From the NCBI RefSeq assembly GCF_003063645.1, contig NZ_NESJ01000001.1, forward strand, positions 1-64,000: DNA of 64,000 bases, read 5' to 3'. Of this stretch, positions 8,875-17,340 are shown in pieces. A model generated the notes under the pieces. It searched no databases. It was given only the letters and a program-made list of their open reading frames with translations, and was not told the DNA's origin. The position numbers and the translations under genes are program-made. Within the stretch, counting starts at the first letter, position 1. Each line of letters begins with the position of its first letter. Source of the DNA: Limnohabitans sp. 2KL-51. GTDB taxonomy: Bacteria > Pseudomonadota > Gammaproteobacteria > Burkholderiales > Burkholderiaceae_C.

Positions 8875-9504
8875 ATGAACCTGCGCGGTGAAAATTTGAA
8901 GATGGTGGGCAAGCTGGCGATCGTCACCGCTGGCATGTTCGGGTTCGGCTATGCGCTGGTGCCCATTTACAAGGCCATTTGCGAGATCACCGGCATCAAC
9001 ATCCTGTCGATTTCCGAGACGCAGGTCCCGGGCAACGCCAAGGCAGGTAAAGCAGCCGAAGTGTTGCGCAACAGCCAAGTGGACACCAGCCGCACGATCA
9101 CCGTGGAGTTCGATGCGAATGTGCGCGGACCTTGGGATTTCAAGCCGGAGAAGCGTTCCATGCAGGTGCATCCTGGTGAGCTGAGCACAGTGATGTACGA
9201 ATTTCAAAACGTACAAAATCGCCGCATGGCGGCACAAGCGATTCCCAGCTACGCACCACGCAATGCGGCCAACCATTTCAACAAGCTCGAGTGTTTCTGT
9301 TTCAACCAGTACACACTGGAGCCGGGTGAAAAGAAGTCCTGGCCAGTGGCTTTTGTGATCGACCCCAAGTTGTCCAAGGACGTGACCACCATCACGCTGT
9401 CTTACACCTTCTTTGAAGTGGGCGGCAAGACACCGGCGGCACCGACTGCGCCATTGGCCGCTGCCGTGCAGCCCGTGACGGTCAAGACAGGTTGGGGTTC
9501 ATGA
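8875..9504 (+). CDS. ctaG: Cytochrome c oxidase copper-delivery protein CtaG/Cox11
   Basis: This 209-residue membrane-anchored chaperone inserts copper into the CuB site of subunit I. It has one N-terminal helix (residues 10-30, LAIVTAGMFGFGYALVPIY) and a periplasmic immunoglobulin-like domain with the copper-binding ECFCFNQYTLEPGE motif near residues 141-154. The start is ATG 8875. Its stop codon overlaps the start of the DUF2970 gene by four bases, which implies co-translation. Confidence 0.95.
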   Translation: MNLRGENLKMVGKLAIVTAGMFGFGYALVPIYKAICEITGINILSISETQVPGNAKAGKAAEVLRNSQVDTSRTITVEFDANVRGPWDFKPEKRSMQVHPGELSTVMYEFQNVQNRRMAAQAIPSYAPRNAANHFNKLECFCFNQYTLEPGEKKSWPVAFVIDPKLSKDVTTITLSYTFFEVGGKTPAAPTAPLAAAVQPVTVKTGWGS

Positions 9505-9716
9505 ACGCGCCTGCCCGTAAAACTTCTTGGCTGCGCACCATTCAAGTGGTGCTGTGGTCGTTTGTCGGGCTTCGCAAGAATTCCGAATCGCAGCAAGACA
9601 TGGAAAAGCTCAACCCCTTCCACATCATCGGTGTGGCCATCGGGATGGCATTGTTGTTTGTTCTGGGGCTGATCGCCCTGGTCAATTGGGTGGTGGCACA
9701 GCCGACTGGCCTTTAA
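9501..9716 (+). CDS. DUF2970 single-span protein of the cox operon
   Basis: This 71-residue protein reads MNAPARKTSWLRTIQVVLWS at its start, has an FVGLRKNSE segment and ends in one membrane helix (HIIGVAIGMALLFVLGLIAL). The WSFVGLRK pattern and size fit DUF2970, a family usually encoded between ctaG and coxC. The start at 9501 overlaps the ctaG stop (ATGA). The biochemical role is unknown; position suggests oxidase assembly or stability. Confidence 0.85.
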   Translation: MNAPARKTSWLRTIQVVLWSFVGLRKNSESQQDMEKLNPFHIIGVAIGMALLFVLGLIALVNWVVAQPTGL

Positions 9717-9758
9717 CCCGCATCGTTTGATTTCGAATAAGAGAGAGCAGGAGTCCCC

Positions 9759-10640
9759 ATGAGTTCAGCAGCACACGGCACCACGCCTTATTACTACGTT
9801 CCGCACCCATCGCGTCACCCGGTGATGGCCGCCATCGGCCTATTTTTCCTGATTCTGGGTGCTGGTCAGTGGGTCAACGGTGCCGACTGGGGCATGTATT
9901 GCCTGTTCTTCGGCATGGCATGGTGGTTGATCGTTTTGTACCAGTGGTTCTCTGAAGCGGTGCAAGAGAGTGAAGGCGGCCTGTATGGTCGGAAAATCGA
10001 CTTGTCTTTCCGTTGGAGCATGACCTGGTTCATTTTCTCGGAAGTCATGTTCTTCGGTGCCTTCTTCACCGCACTGTGGTGGGCCCGGTCACATTCGATT
10101 CCTGCGCTCGGTAGCTTGGAAAACGCACTGCTTTGGCCTGACTTCAAAGCTGCATGGCCCAGCGTGGTGGCCGGGGCGACCACCTCGCCAGCCGGCTTTG
10201 TTGAGCCCTTCCAAACCATGGGTCCTTTCTGGTTGCCCACCATCAACACCGCTTTGCTGTTGACATCGGGCGTGACCTTGACCATCGCGCACCATGCCCT
10301 TCAGGTGGGTGACCGCAGCAAGACCATCAAGTTCATGTGGATGACGGTGTTGCTGGGCCTCACGTTCCTTTTGGTTCAGGGTTATGAATATGCCCACGCT
10401 TGGGGTGAATTGAACCTCAAATTGTCATCCGGCATTTATGGCTCCACCTTTTACATGCTGACGGGTTTTCACGGCTTTCACGTGTTCGTGGGCATGTTGA
10501 TGCTCTTGTTCATTACCCTGCGTTTGCAAAAGGGCCACTTCACCAAAGACCGTCACTTCGGCTTTGAGGGTGCGGCGTGGTATTGGCACTTTGTGGACGT
10601 GGTGTGGTTGGGTTTGTACATCCTGGTGTATTGGATGTAA
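9759..10640 (+). CDS. coxC: Cytochrome c oxidase subunit III
   Basis: This 293-residue subunit has seven predicted membrane helices and packs against subunit I, helping proton uptake and enzyme stability. Recognisable blocks are FSEVMFFGAFFTALWW, the TINTALLLTSGVTLT helix, GFHGFHVFVGMLMLLF and the C-terminal AAWYWHFVDVVWLGLYILVY. The start has AGAGAGCAGGAG upstream. A strong bidirectional terminator follows 15 bases after the stop, so this gene ends the first cox transcript. Confidence 0.97.
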   Translation: MSSAAHGTTPYYYVPHPSRHPVMAAIGLFFLILGAGQWVNGADWGMYCLFFGMAWWLIVLYQWFSEAVQESEGGLYGRKIDLSFRWSMTWFIFSEVMFFGAFFTALWWARSHSIPALGSLENALLWPDFKAAWPSVVAGATTSPAGFVEPFQTMGPFWLPTINTALLLTSGVTLTIAHHALQVGDRSKTIKFMWMTVLLGLTFLLVQGYEYAHAWGELNLKLSSGIYGSTFYMLTGFHGFHVFVGMLMLLFITLRLQKGHFTKDRHFGFEGAAWYWHFVDVVWLGLYILVYWM

Positions 10641-10654
10641 GCCTGCCCTTGGCC

Positions 10655-10690
10655 CCAACAAAAAAGCGCCCAAGGGCGCTTTTTTGTTGG
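10655..10690. terminator. Bidirectional intrinsic terminator after coxC
   Basis: The sequence forms a perfect 17-bp stem (10655-10671 pairs with 10674-10690) with a very short loop, and has A-runs and T-runs on the two arms. It can therefore end the plus-strand coxC transcript and also the minus-strand transcript of the small gene at 10757-10990. Confidence 0.9.
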
Positions 10691-10756
10691 TGATGGATGA
10701 CGCGAAAATGCCAGATCAAATCGACATGGCGGTGGCCACAAAGATCGAAGAATCGA

Positions 10757-10990
10757 TCAAGTCCCTGGGGGGATGCCTGTAGGCTGGATCCAGCCCAATT
10801 TCCAGGCCGCCAGAACGCAGATGAAGAGGACAATGGAAAAGCCGACACGAAAGGCCAGCGCGGTGGCCATGTTGCCTTTTTTGGGTGCTTGGCCCTCAAC
10901 GGGTGGGGCACTGCCCCGCATCATGTACAACAGGGCCGAGCCCAGACTGACCAAAATGGCGAGAAACGCGATGGCGACAAGAATTTTCAT
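10757..10990 (-). CDS. Twin transmembrane protein (DUF2909-like)
   Basis: This 77-residue protein has two hydrophobic helices (MKILVAIAFLAILVSLGSAL and the later FSIVLFICVLAAWKLGWI) separated by a short Pro/Lys-rich loop. This layout matches the small DUF2909 twin-transmembrane proteins encoded next to cox genes in betaproteobacteria. It is on the strand opposite the oxidase genes and diverges from SURF1, with only 14 bases between their starts. The start at 10990 was preferred over a non-ATG start two codons upstream. Confidence 0.8.
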   Translation of the reverse strand: MKILVAIAFLAILVSLGSALLYMMRGSAPPVEGQAPKKGNMATALAFRVGFSIVLFICVLAAWKLGWIQPTGIPPGT

Positions 10991-11004
10991 GGGCACATTA
11001 TCCG

Positions 11005-11748
11005 ATGACTGACAAACCCCTTCATTGGAAAAGATGGCTGGTGCTGGCAGTGGCTGCCGCAGGCGTGGCCATCACCTTTTCCCTGGGGCTGTGGCAGCTC
11101 GGCCGCGCCGATGAGAAAACCGCCTTGCAAGACGCGCGAACACAACAGGCGGGCAAAGAGGCGCTGGATGGCCGCACCCTGAGTGGTGGGCCTGAAGGTG
11201 TGGCGCAGCGCAGCGCGTTGATTCACCGCCGCTTGGTGGTGACAGGGCGTTGGCTGCCAAACAATACGGTGTTCTTGGACAACCGGCAGATGAATGCCAA
11301 ACCAGGGTTTTTTGTGCTGACCCCGTTGCAGATCGAAGCCACGGGCGAGGTCTTGGTGGTGCAGCGCGGCTGGGCGCAGCGCTCTTTCACCGACCGTGCC
11401 GCATTGCCGTCTGTGCAGACGTCTGAAGATCGGGTGCAAATAGAAGGCCATTTGGCCCCATGGCCTTCAAGGCTCTATGACTTCGGCGGGACCGAGACGG
11501 GTCCAATACGGCAAAATCTCGATTTGAATGCTTACCGACAAGAAACAGGTTTGAAGGTGCTCGAAGTCACCTTGCTGCAATCGGGCGGGCCCTCGGAAGG
11601 CCTGCTTCGCGAATGGCCCTTGGTGGCCAGTGGTGTCGCAAAGCACCACGGATACGCTTTCCAATGGTTTGGCCTGAGTGGCCTGATCGCTTTACTATAT
11701 GTCTGGTTCCAAATTGTCCAACCCCGCCGCCAAAAACGACCTGCCTGA
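11005..11748 (+). CDS. SURF1 family oxidase assembly protein
   Basis: This 247-residue protein has the SURF1 topology: one N-terminal helix (residues 11-31) ending in GLWQLGRADEK, a periplasmic domain with FLDNRQMNAKPGFFVLTPL and VVQRGWAQRSF, and a C-terminal helix after HHGYAFQWFGLS. SURF1 proteins help deliver heme a to subunit I. The gene starts the second, assembly-factor half of the oxidase locus, and the following genes are packed with small gaps or overlaps. Confidence 0.93.
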   Translation: MTDKPLHWKRWLVLAVAAAGVAITFSLGLWQLGRADEKTALQDARTQQAGKEALDGRTLSGGPEGVAQRSALIHRRLVVTGRWLPNNTVFLDNRQMNAKPGFFVLTPLQIEATGEVLVVQRGWAQRSFTDRAALPSVQTSEDRVQIEGHLAPWPSRLYDFGGTETGPIRQNLDLNAYRQETGLKVLEVTLLQSGGPSEGLLREWPLVASGVAKHHGYAFQWFGLSGLIALLYVWFQIVQPRRQKRPA

Positions 11749-11761
11749 CAGCCCCCTGGCC

Positions 11762-12412
11762 ATGACGGTGCACGACTTGCCTAACCCCGGTTCAGTGGTG
11801 CAAGCCGATGCCCAGCGCACGCGCATGGGCCGCTGGAAAATGATCCTCATGATGCTGGTTTGCGCCTCACCGGTCATCGCCTCGTACTTCACCTACTACG
11901 TGATCCGACCCGAAGGCCGTCGTGTATATGGCGAGCTGATCCAGCCGCAAAAAGACATGCCTCAGCTCAGCGCAAAAAACCTGCAGGGCGAATCGGTCAC
12001 GCTGGCCAGCCTGAAAGGCCAGTGGTTGCTGGTGACTGTCGCATCCGGCAGTTGCGACGAGCGTTGTCAGCAAAACCTTTATTTTCAGCGCCAATTGCGC
12101 GAAATTCTGGCCCGCGAAAAGGACCGGGTTGACCGCGTCTGGTTGGTCACTGACGATGCGCCTGTGTCCCCCAGTCTCTTGCCTGCCCTGAACATGGCGC
12201 ATGTGCTGCGCCTGGATGCGGCCTCGGTGCAAAACTGGATCAGCCCGGCCCAAGGGCAGCAGTTGCACGATCATTTGTACGTCGTCGATCCTATGGGCAA
12301 CTTCATGATGCGCTTCCCGGCCAACATGGACGTGGCCAGTGCCTCCAAAGCCAAACGTGATCTGGAGCGATTGCTCAAGGCCTCTTCGTCTTGGGACAAT
12401 GCGGGCCGCTGA
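11762..12412 (+). CDS. Membrane-anchored thioredoxin-fold protein of the oxidase cluster
   Basis: This protein of about 216 residues (start at ATG 11762) has one membrane helix (KMILMMLVCASPVIASYFTYYV) and an extracytoplasmic thioredoxin-like domain. It resembles SCO proteins in layout, but the CxxxC site reads SGSCDERCQQNL, so two cysteines are present in a CDERC arrangement. In Burkholderiales this protein is regularly placed between SURF1 and ctaA and is thought to assist oxidase maturation. An alternative start at 11699 would overlap SURF1 by 50 bases; neither start has a good ribosome site. Confidence 0.8.
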   Translation: MTVHDLPNPGSVVQADAQRTRMGRWKMILMMLVCASPVIASYFTYYVIRPEGRRVYGELIQPQKDMPQLSAKNLQGESVTLASLKGQWLLVTVASGSCDERCQQNLYFQRQLREILAREKDRVDRVWLVTDDAPVSPSLLPALNMAHVLRLDAASVQNWISPAQGQQLHDHLYVVDPMGNFMMRFPANMDVASASKAKRDLERLLKASSSWDNAGR

Positions 12413-12415
12413 GTC

Positions 12416-13546
12416 ATGACAGAAGTGGACCTGTACAACCTGGAACCGATTTTGGAGCTGATGGCCGTGGGCCTGGCAGTGGCAGCACTGCCCTTGGGCT
12501 GGTGGCTGTGGCGCCAGCGCAGCACCACACCATCGGGGCGGCTCAAGGCCTTGACCCTGATCACCTTGTTTTTGACCTTCGATTTGGTGCTGTTTGGGGC
12601 GTTCACCCGGCTAACCGATTCTGGCCTGGGGTGCCCCGATTGGCCGGGCTGCTACGGCAGTGCCACGCCCATGGGGGCCAAGGTCGAAATCACGGCTGCT
12701 CAAACGGCCATGCCCACCGGACCGGTCACGCACAGCAAAGCCTGGATCGAGATGGTGCACCGTTACTTGGCCACCGGGGTGGGGGTCTTGATCCTGACTT
12801 TGGCGGCAATGACCTGGTGGCTGCGCCGCCAAAGCCGTGAGGTGAGCCCCTGGTTGCCTACGTTCACGCTGGTGTGGGTGTGCATGCAAGGGGCGTTCGG
12901 CGCACTCACGGTGACCATGAAGCTGTTTCCGGCCATCGTCACCTTGCACTTGATGGGCGGCATTGGTCTGTTGGCTTTGTTAATGGCGCAGGCGGTGCGT
13001 TACGACGGCGTTGGCTTTCGGCCCCTGCCATCGGTTTTGCGCTTGGGCCTGTGGTTGGGCTTTGCTTTGCTTTGGCTGCAGATTGCATTGGGGGGCTGGG
13101 TCAGCACCAATTACGCGGTGCTGGCCTGCCCCGACTTTCCCACCTGCCACGGCCAGTGGGTGCCCGAGATGAACTGGCAAGGTTTCGGCGTCTGGCGTGA
13201 ATTGGGCTACACCCCAACAGGCGAACTCTTGCCGTTCGCCTCGCTGGTTTCTATCCATTTCGTTCACCGCTCGGCCGCCTGGCTGGTGTTGGCGGTGCTG
13301 CTGTGGCTGGGCTGGCGTTTGCGGGTGCAGCCGGGCTTGGCCTTAGGGGGGCATTGGTTGTTGGGCCTGTGTGCCTTACAGTTCGCCACCGGCTTGAGCA
13401 ACGTGGTTCTGGGCTGGCCCTTATTGGCCGCCGTGATGCACACCGGTGGTGCTGCGGCCATGGCCTTGACCCTGACTTGGGCGCTGTGTGTCAGCCGAGC
13501 TGATAATTCAGGGCCTTTTCCCCTTTCCAAAAAGTTTGCCGAATGA
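12416..13546 (+). CDS. ctaA: Heme A synthase
   Basis: This 376-residue, eight-helix membrane enzyme oxidises the C8 methyl group of heme O to make heme A for subunit I. Diagnostic segments are [22 protein letters not shown] near residues 61-82, [12 protein letters not shown], the second-half mirror [21 protein letters not shown] and [11 protein letters not shown]. The paired histidines in each half are the heme ligands. The stop codon overlaps the ctaB start (ATGA at 13543). Confidence 0.96.
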   Translation: MTEVDLYNLEPILELMAVGLAVAALPLGWWLWRQRSTTPSGRLKALTLITLFLTFDLVLFGAFTRLTDSGLGCPDWPGCYGSATPMGAKVEITAAQTAMPTGPVTHSKAWIEMVHRYLATGVGVLILTLAAMTWWLRRQSREVSPWLPTFTLVWVCMQGAFGALTVTMKLFPAIVTLHLMGGIGLLALLMAQAVRYDGVGFRPLPSVLRLGLWLGFALLWLQIALGGWVSTNYAVLACPDFPTCHGQWVPEMNWQGFGVWRELGYTPTGELLPFASLVSIHFVHRSAAWLVLAVLLWLGWRLRVQPGLALGGHWLLGLCALQFATGLSNVVLGWPLLAAVMHTGGAAAMALTLTWALCVSRADNSGPFPLSKKFAE

Positions 13547-14439
13547 CCGTCGCCACCGCCCGTTTGCCCATGAATGTCTGGCAACAGTATTACGCGCTGA
13601 CCAAACCGCGCGTGGTGCAATTGATCGTTTTCTGTGCCCTGATCGGCATGGTGCTGGCCGTGCCTGGTGTGCCAAGTCTGGCCGAGTTGAAGCTGGGTTT
13701 GTGGGCCTGCATTGGCATCTGGCTGGTGTCGGGGGCAGCGGCGGCCTTCAACTGCCTGGTTGAAAAAACCATCGATTCCAAGATGAAGCGTACCTCTTGG
13801 CGGCCCACCGCCAAAGGCGAGTTGAGCGACCGCCAGGCCTTGGTGTTTTCTGCTGCTTTGTGCGCCTTGGGATCATTGGTGCTTTATGTGTTTGTTAACC
13901 CCCTCACGATGTGGCTCACCTTTGCCACCTTTGTGGGTTACGCCATTGTCTACACCGTGATCCTGAAGCCACTCACGCCACAGAATATTGTGATCGGTGG
14001 GGCAAGCGGGGCCATGCCGCCCGTTCTGGGTTGGGCTGCGATGACCGGTCAGGTTGGGCCTGAGGCGCTGATCTTGTTTCTGATCATTTTTCTGTGGACC
14101 CCACCGCACTTTTGGGCGCTGGCGCTTTACCGGGTCGAGGACTATCGCAAGTCGGGCCTTCCCATGCTGCCCGTGACGCATGGCAATGAGTTCACCCGTC
14201 TACAAATCTTGCTCTACACCATCGTGCTGATGGCTTCTTGTCTGATGCCTTTTGTCTACGGCATGAGCTCTTGGCTTTACTTGTCCACCGCAGTGGTGCT
14301 GAGCATCGGCTTCATCGGCTACGCGGTGGCTTTGTTTCGCGTCTATTCGGACGAGCTGGCCCGCAAGACTTTCCGTTTTTCACTGATCCATCTGAGCGCC
14401 TTGTTTGCCGCTTTGCTGCTGGACCACTATATTTTTTGA
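13543..14439 (+). CDS. ctaB: Protoheme IX farnesyltransferase (heme O synthase)
   Basis: This 298-residue UbiA-superfamily membrane enzyme (also named cyoE) attaches a farnesyl group to protoheme to give heme O. It has the polyprenyl-diphosphate Asp-rich site [19 protein letters not shown] near residues 68-86 and the second motif [16 protein letters not shown], with about eight hydrophobic helices. It works directly before CtaA in the heme A pathway and overlaps it by four bases. Confidence 0.96.
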   Translation: MTVATARLPMNVWQQYYALTKPRVVQLIVFCALIGMVLAVPGVPSLAELKLGLWACIGIWLVSGAAAAFNCLVEKTIDSKMKRTSWRPTAKGELSDRQALVFSAALCALGSLVLYVFVNPLTMWLTFATFVGYAIVYTVILKPLTPQNIVIGGASGAMPPVLGWAAMTGQVGPEALILFLIIFLWTPPHFWALALYRVEDYRKSGLPMLPVTHGNEFTRLQILLYTIVLMASCLMPFVYGMSSWLYLSTAVVLSIGFIGYAVALFRVYSDELARKTFRFSLIHLSALFAALLLDHYIF

Positions 14440-14449
14440 GGCCCAAGGC

Positions 14450-15058
14450 ATGTTGCAACGCAGAGTATTGACAAGTACGGCCTTGGCCATGGGTTTGGCA
14501 GGCGCGTTGTGGGGCTTGAGCGGCTGCGGCGCGGACAAAGCTTCATTTCGCGGCGTGGACATCACTGGAGCCGACTACGCCCAGGGCTGGGAGTTGAGCG
14601 ATCAAGACGGGCAAGTGCGCACGCTGAAGGACTTTGCGGGCAAGGCCGTGGTGGTGTTTTTTGGTTTCACCCAATGCCCCGACGTCTGTCCAACCGCCTT
14701 ACAGGAAATGGCCCAGGCCAAACAGTTGCTGGGTGCCGATGGGGCCAAGCTCCAGGGCATCTTCATCACCGTAGACCCCGAGCGAGACACGCCCGAATTG
14801 CTCAAGGCCTATATGGCCAATTTCGGGCCGGATTTTGTGGCCTTGCGCCCCACGGCCGAGCAGCTGCCCAAGGTGACCAAGGACTTCAAGATCTATTACA
14901 AAAAGGTCGAAGGCAAAACTGCCACCAGCTACACCATGGACCACTCGGCGGGTAGTTTCACCTTTGACCCACAGGGCCGCATCCGGCTATACAACCGCCA
15001 CGCCAGCGGTGCCGAAACGCTGGCTGCCGACGTAAAAATCTTGCTCAGCGGCAAGTGA
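14450..15058 (+). CDS. SCO1/SenC family copper chaperone
   Basis: This 202-residue lipoprotein has a lipobox ending LSGC at residue 24 and a thioredoxin fold with the copper-binding GFTQCPDVCPTAL motif (CxxxC) and the conserved His in YTMDHSAGSF. SCO proteins help mature the CuA centre of coxB. The start at 14450 follows an AAGG run; a longer frame from 14405 overlaps ctaB and is rejected. The gene ends the oxidase locus and converges on the Bug receptor gene. Confidence 0.94.
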   Translation: MLQRRVLTSTALAMGLAGALWGLSGCGADKASFRGVDITGADYAQGWELSDQDGQVRTLKDFAGKAVVVFFGFTQCPDVCPTALQEMAQAKQLLGADGAKLQGIFITVDPERDTPELLKAYMANFGPDFVALRPTAEQLPKVTKDFKIYYKKVEGKTATSYTMDHSAGSFTFDPQGRIRLYNRHASGAETLAADVKILLSGK

Positions 15059-15114
15059 GTCCGGGCCACCGGGCCCAGGGCTGCATACGCCGCTGCAATG
15101 CCCGTTTCAGGGCT

Positions 15115-16143
15115 TCAATTCACCTCGATCTTCTGGCTGCGGATGATGTCACCCAGCGCTTTGGTGTCGGACTCAATCCGATTGCGCAAGCCTTCAGGCG
15201 ATGAGCCCACCACTTGCCAGCCCTGCTGGAACAAACGCGCACGCATCTCCGGCGCACGCACGATGTCGCTGACCACGGACGACAGCTTGATGGCCACAGC
15301 CGCTGGCATCGAGGCGGGGGCGGCCACCGCGTTCCAGATCTCCAACTGGTAATCCTTCACGCCAATCTCACTGAGGCTAGGCACCTCGGCGGCCACCGGG
15401 CTGCGCCCTGTGCTCGAAGCCCCAATCGCCCGAAGTTTGCCTCCGCGCACCTGGGCTGCTGCCATGGCGGGTGGCAACAAAGCCAGTTGCACTTGGCCAC
15501 CGAGCATGGCCGTGATGATTTGCGGGTTGCCGGGGTAGGGCACATGCACCGGCGCAATGCCGGCTTTGGTTTTGAGCAGTTCCATGCCCAAGTGCGCCAC
15601 GGTGCCGACACCGGGCGATGCGTAGCTGAGTTTGTCGCCGGCCTTTTGGGCCTGGCTCAACCATTCAGCAGCAGTTTGACCGGGTGCCACTCCGGGTCCT
15701 GACGCGGGGACAGTCAGCACCAGGGGGGCTTTGCCGATCAGGCTGATGGGCGCGAGGTCTTTGAGCGGGTCATAAGGCACCTTGGGGTTCAGGATGCGGG
15801 CAATCGTCATGTTGCCGTTGATCATCAGGCCCAGTGTGTGGCCGTCGGTGGACTTGGCCACGAAGTCCGCGGCGATGTTGCCGCCTGCGCCCACTTTGTT
15901 CTCAACAATCACGTTTTGCCCCAGCGCTTTGGCCAGGGGTTCGGCCAAGGCGCGGGCCGTCAGGTCGGGGCTGGAGCCGGCAGGGAAACCGACCACCAGA
16001 CGCACTGTTTGGGTGGGCCAAGTTGCTGTCGATGCAGTGTTCGAGGGGTTGGCCCAAGAAGGTGTCAGTCCCAAAGCCAAAGCAGCGCCAAGGGCTTGGG
16101 CCACATGGCGGCGAGAAAAACCTGTGGGGGTACGAGTGGTCAT
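15115..16143 (-). CDS. Bug family tripartite tricarboxylate transporter receptor
   Basis: This 342-residue periplasmic binding protein of the TctC/Bug family has a twin-arginine-like signal (FSRRHVAQALGAALALGLTP) and the family signature VRLVVGFPAGSSPDLTARAL followed by VIVENKVGAGGNIAADFVAK. Bug receptors bind carboxylates or amides and feed TctAB permeases, but many, like this one, stand alone. ATG 16143 has AAAGG seven bases upstream; a TTG five codons further upstream is less likely. It is convergent with the SCO gene. Confidence 0.92.
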   Translation of the reverse strand: MTTRTPTGFSRRHVAQALGAALALGLTPSWANPSNTASTATWPTQTVRLVVGFPAGSSPDLTARALAEPLAKALGQNVIVENKVGAGGNIAADFVAKSTDGHTLGLMINGNMTIARILNPKVPYDPLKDLAPISLIGKAPLVLTVPASGPGVAPGQTAAEWLSQAQKAGDKLSYASPGVGTVAHLGMELLKTKAGIAPVHVPYPGNPQIITAMLGGQVQLALLPPAMAAAQVRGGKLRAIGASSTGRSPVAAEVPSLSEIGVKDYQLEIWNAVAAPASMPAAVAIKLSSVVSDIVRAPEMRARLFQQGWQVVGSSPEGLRNRIESDTKALGDIIRSQKIEVN

Positions 16144-16193
16144 GGCGGAGCCTTTCAAAACAAAACTGCTGTGACTTTAGCGCACAGCAGGCG

Positions 16194-16220
16194 AAAAAAT
16201 ACCCGGCCTGTGCCGGGTAT
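16194..16220 (-). terminator. Intrinsic terminator of rpoH
   Basis: On the minus strand this is a perfect 9-bp GC-rich stem (16199-16207 pairs with 16212-16220) with a four-base loop, followed by a run of six T residues. It lies 31 bases past the rpoH stop codon, in the right orientation to end that transcript and shield the downstream Bug gene. Confidence 0.9.
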
Positions 16221-16251
16221 CCGAAATCATGGTGGCCCACAGGCCCCTCGC

Positions 16252-17184
16252 TCAAGCGAACTCGACCAGCGCCTTTTTCATTTTCTTCATGGCCGCCACC
16301 TCGATTTGGCGGATGCGCTCGGCACTCACGCCGTATTCGTCGGCCAGGTCGTGCAGGGTCATGCCGCCCGAGCCGTTGTCGTTGACCTTGAGCCAGCGCT
16401 CTTCCACGATGCGGCGGCTGCGTTCATCCAGCACATTCAAGGCGCTGGCCAAGCCATCGCTGGCCATCATGTCGCGCTGGTGCGCCTCAATCATGGCAGT
16501 GGGTTCATGGTTCACATCGGCCAAGTAGGCGATGGGGCCAAAGGCCTGCTCGCCGTCGTCCGATGGAGCCGGGTCCAGCAACACGTCGCCGCCGGACATG
16601 CGCATTTCCATCTCGCGCACTTCCTCGTGTTTGACGTTCAGGCTGTGCGCCATCGAATCCACCTGGTCGGGTGTCAAGGTGTCGCGGTGCGTGCCTTCGT
16701 CGGCATCGGCTTTGTAGCCTTGCTTCATCGAGCGCAGGTTAAAGAACAGCTTGCGCTGGGCCTTGGTGGTGGCCACTTTGACCATGCGCCAGTTTTTCAG
16801 GATGTACTCGTGGATTTCAGCCTTGATCCAGTGCAGTGCGTAGCTCACCAGACGCACGCCTTGATCGGGGTCGAAGCGCTTGACGGCCTTCATCAGGCCC
16901 ACATTGCCTTCTTGGATCAGGTCGCCGTGCGGCAGGCCGTAACCCAGGTATTGGCGCGACACCGACACCACCAAGCGCAAGTGCGAGAGCACCAGCTTGC
17001 GCGCGGCTTCGAGGTCGTCGTTGGCTTTGAGTTGGCGAGCGGCCTCTTGCTCTTCCTCAAGGGTAAGCATGGGCATGCGGTTGACCGCAGAAATGTAGGC
17101 GTCGAGGTGGCCGAGCGAGGGCACGACCGCCCAGGGGTTGCTCAGCGCGATGGCTGTGGCGGGGGAACCAGTTTGAACGTTCAT
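16252..17184 (-). CDS. rpoH: RNA polymerase sigma-32 (heat shock) factor
   Basis: This 310-residue sigma-70 family factor has region 2 (VVSVSRQYLGYGLPHGDLIQEGNVGLMKAVKRFDP region, residues 76-110), the RpoH box QRKLFFNLRSMK that is diagnostic for sigma-32, and region 4 ending LADEYGVSAERIRQIEVAAM. It directs transcription of chaperone and protease genes after heat or protein-folding stress. The ATG at 17184 has AAAGGAG about eight bases upstream. The promoter region carries a perfect CIRCE operator, implying HrcA control of rpoH itself. A strong terminator follows the gene, so it is monocistronic. Confidence 0.97.
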   Translation of the reverse strand: MNVQTGSPATAIALSNPWAVVPSLGHLDAYISAVNRMPMLTLEEEQEAARQLKANDDLEAARKLVLSHLRLVVSVSRQYLGYGLPHGDLIQEGNVGLMKAVKRFDPDQGVRLVSYALHWIKAEIHEYILKNWRMVKVATTKAQRKLFFNLRSMKQGYKADADEGTHRDTLTPDQVDSMAHSLNVKHEEVREMEMRMSGGDVLLDPAPSDDGEQAFGPIAYLADVNHEPTAMIEAHQRDMMASDGLASALNVLDERSRRIVEERWLKVNDNGSGGMTLHDLADEYGVSAERIRQIEVAAMKKMKKALVEFA

Positions 17185-17210
17185 ACCAGAACTCCTTTCA
17201 GAATACCCCA

Positions 17211-17240
17211 ATATTAGCACTCTCTGGTGAGGAGTGCTAA
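17211..17240 (-). promoter_or_regulatory. CIRCE operator (HrcA site) over the rpoH promoter
   Basis: Positions 17214-17240 read TTAGCACTC, nine bases, GAGTGCTAA, an exact match to the CIRCE consensus bound by the repressor HrcA. On the minus strand a promoter can be placed over it: -35 TTAGCA at 17240-17235, an 18-base spacer, -10 TAATAT at 17216-17211. This predicts a transcript start near 17204 and a short leader before the rpoH ATG at 17184. Bound HrcA should block this promoter. The operator match is seen directly; the promoter assignment is inference. Confidence 0.93.
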
Positions 17241-17340
17241 AGGACGGCCTCGGGTGCCTGAGGATCCTCGGGTTTTCCCTGATTTTAAGAGGAGGAACTG
17301 GGTCCGTCTGTGCGCTGGGCCACGGCGCTGGCTGGGGTAT

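Noticed and set aside
15838..17217. A 459-codon plus-strand frame over rpoH
   Set aside because: It is antisense to rpoH and the Bug gene and would cross the rpoH terminator and promoter.
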